Positions 20,046-24,533 of a DNA stretch of 24,533 bases are shown in pieces (within the stretch, counting starts at the first letter, position 1; each line of letters starts with the position of its first letter). The translations under genes were made by a program, and so were the position numbers. The stretch comes from Patellaria atrata CBS 101060 (lineage: Eukaryota > Ascomycota > Dothideomycetes > Patellariales > Patellariaceae). The stretch covers positions 1,196,286 through 1,220,818 of the forward strand of contig MU006097.1 of the NCBI GenBank assembly GCA_010093705.1, read 5' to 3'. Below the pieces are notes generated by a model. It was not told the origin of the DNA and searched no databases. It saw only the letters and a list, made by a program, of their open reading frames with translations.

Positions 20046-20636
20046 TTACAAGGGTGTTCGCGCCTGTTGTTGTCCCGTTTGTGCGCTCGGTGTCAAAACC
20101 TGCAATGAGACCCATTAGTTTCATCGTTCTTCCCTCCGATATTCGTAGTACCTATCCAATGCAACTACACATATGGCTTAGTATCCAAATTAATCCAAAC
20201 TTACATCATTAGCACTCTGCTGCAACTTCATCTCCCGCTCCATTTCCACCATCTGCTGCTCCTCCGCATAAGCCAACGCCCATGGCACGCCCAGTAGTAG
20301 CGCGCTCGTGCTCAGCACCCACAATGCTTTCCCCGTCGTGAGGACTCCTGATTTCAGCCAACCGGATGCGGAGGAGTAAGTACTGGTGAGAAAACGGCGC
20401 TGCGAAGGGGGAATGATGTCTTGCAGCGCGGCGAGCCGCTCGGAGAGGGTCTCTTCGGGGGGGTCGGAGACTGCAGATTCGATGTCGGAGTCTAGAAGAA
20501 CCGGTTAATCGGATGGAACAAGGAAGGTAGGAGAATGAAAAGTACCAGAGTCGGTATCCCAGTCATCGGCGTCGTCGATGACGTTAGGATGTTCCGTGGT
20601 GAATTCCTCGTCTGGGACTTCTTCTAGCTTGACCAT
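20046..20636 (-). CDS. TOM22: TOM22, central receptor of the TOM complex
   Basis: Three exons on minus, 20636-20546, 20491-20205 and 20099-20046, give 143 residues. The cytosolic domain is strongly acidic (IDDADDWDTDSDSDIESA, 20-37), the presequence-binding trait of Tom22. Next comes ETLSERLAALQDIIPPSQRR, the conserved segment before the membrane, then one transmembrane helix at about 85-105 (KALWVLSTSALLLGVPWALA) with its helix-breaking Pro, and a short intermembrane-space tail EEQQMVEMEREMKLQQSAND. The third exon adds VLTPSAQTGQQQARTPL. Length matches fungal Tom22 (about 140-155). It receives preproteins and holds Tom40 pores together. None of its frames is long, so gene finders that need long open frames would miss it. 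Confidence 0.92.
20100..20204 (-). other. Intron 2 of TOM22
   Basis: 105 bp, donor GTAAGT, acceptor ATTGCAG. I chose this acceptor because VLTPSAQ is a plausible family C-terminus. A nearer TAG gives a 40-bp intron with a less likely tail. Reading through without splicing adds only VSLD before a stop. Confidence 0.75.
20492..20545 (-). other. Intron 1 of TOM22
   Basis: 54 bp, donor GTACTT, acceptor TTCTAG; it splits an Asp codon inside the acidic run DTDSDSDIES. Confidence 0.85.
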
Positions 20637-21162
20637 TCTGAGCGGATGAAGAGGGACGGGTTTGAAGCTCTTAATGGAAGCTGGTTGTGGGACTTAAATG
20701 GTGTTGAAGTTATGCTAGTTAGATAAGTATGATATTTTGGAGCTATTCGAGATTATTTGCGGCGCGAGGATTGGGGTTCAAGCCAGTTTGTCCGGAGCAA
20801 TATTTTGCCGATTCCGACACCCATCTTCGCCAACCTAGCTTTCATTGTGTTTCATAGTGAAGATTGCTCATGGTGTATTTGGTTGGAACATACAAGGGAC
20901 TTTTGTATGGCATTGTAGAAGCTCGTTTGAGCCGCACTCACTCTTACCGGATAGCTATAAATGAGATCGATTCATAGTAGTTCATCAGAGGACACTAACA
21001 ACCTATGCACGAATGGACGACGATAGTGAAGAGACAATTTCCCATTCGTAGTCAATAAAAAGAAGATATCAATACAATGAAAGCAGGATCATGAATGTCA
21101 ATAGTTAAACTGTCCAATCCAAGATTGACCTTGGGCAAGAACCACTTCCCCGGGTATGGCAT
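20637..21162. promoter_or_regulatory. TOM22 promoter and 3' flank of the disordered-protein gene
   Basis: 526 bp with no gene. No clear TATA box next to TOM22, as usual for housekeeping genes. Nothing else recognised. Confidence 0.45.
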
Positions 21163-22437
21163 TTACTCCTTATGCTTGCTCCCGATATGGAGCTTATCCT
21201 TGATCTTGGTTCCTAGACTGACTTTGCCCGAATCATTTGGATCTTTAGGAATGGGGTCACCCGCTTCACGATGAATTCCTTTCTCTTCGAGAAGACCTAC
21301 ACGGTTTGATTAGCACCTACGCCGTCAGCCTGTGAACACTCTGTTACTTACGATCCGCTTCCATGCCTGCACCAGGCTTGGTCGCGTCAAAGTCTCCACC
21401 ATCAGCCTGTAACCCGGTGCTCTTGACATATTCTTGCCCTGTGCCCTTCTCCTTGCCACGTTCTCCACCTCCAGGTTGGCTTGCGATGCTCTTCCTTCTC
21501 TCGTCATCAATGTTGTGCATCCTCAGAGGCTCGCCGCTATGATCATTAGGGTCTTTCTTGAACTGGAGCTCTTTATTATTGTCATCTCCATCTGACGGAG
21601 CTTCCGTTGGCCTATCACCTCCTTGCTGCTTCTGCTTTGGCGCCACACCAGAGTCAGGGGCTGCACCAACGCTCGGTTCGACCGTGCCGAACGCACCAGT
21701 TTTACTGCCGGATTCATTTGCAGCGTCGGATGAGTGTGCGGATGTCACACCGGTGCCTGGTGTCTCATGGTGTATTCGAGGGTCACCTCCGCGATTGATA
21801 CCCGTACCTGTATCAGAGGGTCCATGTGGAGGGTTTGAGGAGCCGGTGGTAGGATTTGAAGAACCGGTGGTGGGATTTGAAGAACCGGTGGTTGGATTGG
21901 AGGCACCCGTCGTGGGATCTGACGTGGGGCCAGTAGTATCAAGAGACTTGACGGTTGAATCGGAGGATTCGACGGTCGGACCTGATGAGCTGCCAGTAGG
22001 GTCTGAAGAGCTGGTGGTAGAATGGGAACTAGGAGCGCTGGTGGAGTCTTTGATGTTCTCTGATGTGTGACTATGTTAGCAAGATGTTGGACAGAACGAA
22101 TATCTATAGATGGAATGGCTGAAGGGATTGTTGTATTCTAAAAGTGACTCGTAGAAAGCAGATAACACGTGTAACGAGGTAAGGTGTGTACCAGATTAAA
22201 TACCACATTAATATAGCGAGAACTCATCCTGAGAAGTTGTAGATAGATAGAAAGTAGGTGCTGGTATTGGGAGCGGAATATGCGACAACGAAGAAGTAAT
22301 ATTGGCGACATGTACTTGCCTGACTCATTTCCGGCATCGTAAGCTTGTTCCCCACGCTGTCCAGAGATGGGTTCTTGACCGGACTGATCTTCAGCCTTAC
22401 CAAAGATGGCTGTCTTGACTGTGTTGAGAGTTTCCAT
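21163..22437 (-). CDS. Disordered hydrophilic protein (hydrophilin/dehydrin-like)
   Basis: Three exons on minus, 22437-22320, 22059-21352 and 21296-21163, give 319 residues. It has no signal peptide or membrane segment. The N-terminus METLNTVKTAIFGKAEDQSG, then QEPISGQRGEQAYDAGNE, is a pattern seen in fungal stress hydrophilins (recalled, not checked). The middle is made of Ser, Thr, Pro, Gly, Asp and includes four NPTTGSS-type heptads. The C-terminus HREAGDPIPKDPNDSG and KIKDKLHIGSKHKE, with its Lys-rich amphipathic end, recalls dehydrin K-segments. There is no Cys or Trp. A role in protecting cells under drought, oxidative or osmotic stress is inference. Intron 1 is 260 bp and probably GC-AG; intron 2 is ordinary. 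Confidence 0.75.
21297..21351 (-). other. Intron 2 of the disordered-protein gene
   Basis: 55 bp, donor GTAAGT, GCTAAT branch site, acceptor TGTAG; splits an Arg codon (C|GT) and adds the Lys-rich C-terminus. Confidence 0.88.
21831..21914. repeat. Four 21-bp coding minisatellite units
   Basis: Units at 21831, 21852, 21873 and 21894, typified by GGATTTGAAGAACCGGTGGT, encode NPTTGSS heptads on the minus strand. The two central units differ only in their last base; the outer ones have diverged. A 21-bp period keeps frame, so copy number may vary between strains. Confidence 0.85.
22060..22319 (-). other. Probable GC-AG intron 1 of the disordered-protein gene
   Basis: The junction is CAG|GCAAGT, the strong consensus of the rare GC donor. 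A GCTAAC branch site near the 3' end is followed, about 16 nt on, by the acceptor CATCAG. Phase 1 is then consistent on both sides. A GT alternative exists (donor GTACAT at 22315, acceptor CATAG at 22070) and also keeps frame, but its donor is weaker and its acceptor is only about 5 nt from the branch site. Confidence 0.6.
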
Positions 22438-23191
22438 GTTTTTTGTTGTACGTTATGAAGGTCTTGGGTTAGATTAAGTATAAGGTGACGGGAAGGTAGG
22501 GTAGTTGAGTTGTGTAAGAGAGTAACTTTAGGTTAATGGAAAGAGAAGTTGGTCTGGTATTATAAGGAACTTGTATCTATGTCATTCAATAGAACGCAGA
22601 TCCCATATGACGTCCACCTTTAGGCAGTTGCCCCTCACCTGCTACCTTCCGATGTACAAAAGAAAGGAAGGTTCAACCGTCCACGTCACTTCTAGGATAA
22701 GTTACTACCTACTAGTGTAAGTCCTCCACTGTACATCACTAAGGTAGCATAATAAGGCTACCTTACATCATCCGGGTTATCAAAGGTGATAAGGTAATAT
22801 ATAAACCTTAAGATATTTACGGCGTCTGCTTCTATTGCTTGTACCTTATCATACCCTATCGTTAAGGTAAAGTGAATACTTTTATTTATACCGTACTGTA
22901 CTGTACACTACCTTACCTAATGCCCAAGAGTGTGCTGAGCAATCGGCATCTGATAATAGGACTGTGAGTAATTCAAGTTAGTACTTTTGTAGATAATGGA
23001 AAGCTCGCGGTATGTAAAAGAGTTGACGCTGGTGGATGGATTGACGTCATAGCGTAGTAGATAAATTTATAACCTAATCTCGTTACACTTGAAAAGAGAC
23101 TAAGGTACCTTTTAGTTCTATTATAAGATAGTGTTATGGCCATAAAACGGTGGGGGTATATTACTAATAAAGATAGCACTAACGTGCTTTA
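22438..23191. promoter_or_regulatory. Upstream region of the disordered-protein gene; CRE, STRE, TATA
   Basis: On the minus strand a TTATAA box near 22559-22564 lies about 120 bp upstream of the ATG. A stress-element core AGGGG (CCCCT on plus, 22631-22635), a CRE-like TGACGTC at 22607-22613 and a full CRE palindrome TGACGTCA at 23042-23049 lie farther upstream. The same stretch holds several copies of TAAGGTA/TACCTTA, one as an inverted pair AAGGTAGC...GCTACCTT at about 22742-22764. Confidence 0.45.
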
Positions 23192-23225
23192 CCAGTCAGT
23201 GGGACACACCAGTCAGTGGGACATC
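23192..23225. repeat. Left end of a pogo/Fot1-like transposon: two 17-bp boxes
   Basis: Two adjacent 17-bp units (23192-23208, 23209-23225) begin CCAGTCAGTGGGACA. They start right after a TA (23190-23191), the target dinucleotide of pogo-type elements, and lie 38 bp before the transposase ATG. No matching right end is seen in the window. Confidence 0.7.
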
Positions 23226-23262
23226 CCACCAAAACCACCCCACGTCTTCAACAAAATCAACA

Positions 23263-24210
23263 ATGCCACTAACACAGAACCTTCAGAAGCTCCGGCAAGA
23301 AGGTAGATTACTTATTGCTACTAAGTCGCTTCAAGAAAACAGAATTTCAAGTGTCCGGAAGGCCGCCGGATTGTACGATGTTCCAAAGTCTACTCTCCAT
23401 CGTCGCGTACATGGCATAACACCTCAGAGCGTGTCTAATTCGCAAAAACAAAAGCTACAGCTATCTGAGCAGCAGGCGCTCGTAGAATGGGTCCTAGATC
23501 TCGACCGACGCGGATTTCCGCCCCATATCATCGACGTACGACGAATGGCAGACCATTTACTCGCGGCACGCGGCCAGAATCCTCCTCCCACACCCGTTGG
23601 TAAGAACTGGGTATGCCGCTTTATCAACAACCAGCCAGACCTACAGACAAAATGGAATAGGAAGTTCCATTCTCAACGCGCGAAATGCGAAGATCGAGAC
23701 ATATTTCGCGAGTGGTATGGGCGTGTAAACGAGACGCGCCAGAAGTATGGCATCCTAGACGAAGATAGCTACAACTTTGACGAGACTGGATTTATGATGG
23801 GTGTATCTGCGACATCAAAAGTCGTTACAAGCTCTGATACTATAGGCCGAGCAATTCTCATACAACCAGGCAATCGCGAATGGTCAACGGTGATTGAATG
23901 TATTAATGCCACCGGGTGGGCAATCCCGCCCTTCGTTATCCTTCCAGGAAAGCTCCACCAGTCAAGCTGGTATCAGGATCTACCCGGTAACTGGATGCTC
24001 GCTGTTAGCGATAATGGCTGGACAATAAATAAGTTAGGATTCGAATGGATTAAGCACTTTAACAACTATACAAAGTCTTATATAAAGGGGATCTACCGTC
24101 TACTTATACTTAACGGTTATAGTAACCACGTAACGCCTAAATTTAACTAATACTATATAGAAAATAAGATTATTACCCTCTATATATTATTATATACATT
24201 ATATCGTCTT
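23263..24210 (+). pseudogene. pogo/Fot1-like transposase, truncated and point-mutated
   Basis: An open frame of 295 codons (23263-24150) is followed by about 60 bp of recognisable but stop-broken continuation, then unrelated DNA; intact relatives are about 500 residues. Domains: psq-type helix-turn-helix (28-50, ISSVRKAAGLYDVPKSTLHR), CENP-B-type DNA-binding domain (about 68-135), and the start of the DDE domain with first Asp D173 (YNFDETGF). The second catalytic Asp should be in an LDGH-like motif but is Asn (LILNGYSNH, residue 284). The stop after PKFN fits a CAA-to-TAA change. These changes are G-to-A or C-to-T, and the last 200 bp are much more AT-rich than the 5' part, as after RIP. It cannot be an active transposase, though the DNA-binding part is whole. 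Confidence 0.88.
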
Positions 24211-24329
24211 TATGTGAGATTGTGGGTAACTGAATGTAGTCGCTTGATTCTCCGTACAACTACGGATTCTATCTAGTGTTTATATAATGACAGACCACCT
24301 TATTGATTAACCCTTTGACGTCACGAAGC
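24211..24329. other. Gap after the transposase relic, with a CRE palindrome
   Basis: No gene seen. TGACGTCA occurs at 24316-24323. No terminal inverted repeat matching the 23192 end was found here, so the element is probably truncated on this side. Confidence 0.4.
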
Positions 24330-24533
24330 CTAGCTACGTAATCTCCAAATCAAGGCGAACATAACGATACTACCTACGTCAGATATAAAATAAGAGATGA
24401 CATCAAAAGAGTGAGCTAATGTTATAGTTTTGGTGATACTTAACCGATAAGTCGGAGCTGAGCATTTAGCTCTGAAGATCTCCAACACGAACTCCTGGAG
24501 ATCCTGACGATCTTCCAACATAAGGCTATCGGG
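24330..24533 (-). other. Partial unassigned reading frame running off the window edge
   Basis: On minus, from the right edge, the frame is open through LMLEDRQDLQEFVLEIFRAK and CSAPTYR, then meets a donor-like GTTAAGT near 24441-24447. Charged, helix-prone composition suggests real coding, but no family is recognised and too little is visible. It could be the end of a gene or part of another mobile element. Confidence 0.3.

Noticed and set aside
20765-20790. GGTTCAAGCC, resembling a tRNA T-arm
   Set aside because: No acceptor, D or anticodon stems can be paired around it at tRNA distances.
21558-22070. 170-codon plus frame rich in Gly, Val, Pro and Glu
   Set aside because: It is the mirror of the minisatellite and low-complexity exon of the minus-strand gene, which has proper introns and a terminal domain.
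1-24533. CRISPR array, bacterial-type operon, rRNA
   Set aside because: No regularly spaced repeats or rRNA-like stretches were seen; introns show that this is eukaryotic DNA.

Overview
The window looks like nuclear DNA of a filamentous ascomycete. Genes are separated by a few hundred bases and broken by short introns (mostly 49-105 bp) with GT-AG borders and fungal CTAAC-type branch points, and the recognisable proteins are fungal. A leotiomycete (Botrytis/Sclerotinia side) is my guess from protein flavour, not something the sequence proves. Gene models below were spliced by hand; exon borders were chosen so that reading frame, splice signals and conserved protein motifs agree.

Layout. 1-1016: transposon debris, including two pairs of 17-bp tandem repeats and a fold-back MITE with a 5-bp target duplication. 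1017-1601 (-): GPI-anchored secreted protein. 2501-3489 (-): SLX8-like SUMO-targeted ubiquitin ligase, head-to-head with 3848-7270 (+), mitochondrial DNA polymerase gamma (MIP1). 7968-9584 (+): ceramide synthase (LAG1). 10071-10695 (+): FAM32A/DUF1754 protein. 11304-12743 (-), 13267-14188 (+) and 15491-17580 (+): an LtnD-like beta-hydroxyacid dehydrogenase, a class II ketose-bisphosphate-type aldolase and a 10-exon MFS sugar porter, which look like a small carbohydrate or sugar-acid catabolic cluster. 18265-19479 (+) and 20046-20636 (-): TOM40 and TOM22, two core subunits of the same mitochondrial import complex, placed tail to tail. 21163-22437 (-): disordered hydrophilic protein with a probable GC-AG intron and a 21-bp minisatellite. 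23192-24210: left end of a pogo/Fot1-like transposon whose transposase is decayed by C-to-T/G-to-A changes. A partial unassigned reading frame runs off the right edge.

Functional links. Three genes serve mitochondria (MIP1, TOM40, TOM22). The dehydrogenase and aldolase share a 523-bp bidirectional promoter and correspond to domains that, in some plant and fungal proteins, are fused in one polypeptide together with a DUF1537 kinase. No such kinase is visible here. The stretch 14189-15490 between aldolase and transporter holds coding-like but unassignable fragments.

The points most worth a second look are the 5-nt micro-exon in the transporter, the dehydrogenase/aldolase/transporter cluster, the paired 17-bp boxes at transposon ends, the TOM40-TOM22 linkage, and the probable GC-AG intron.
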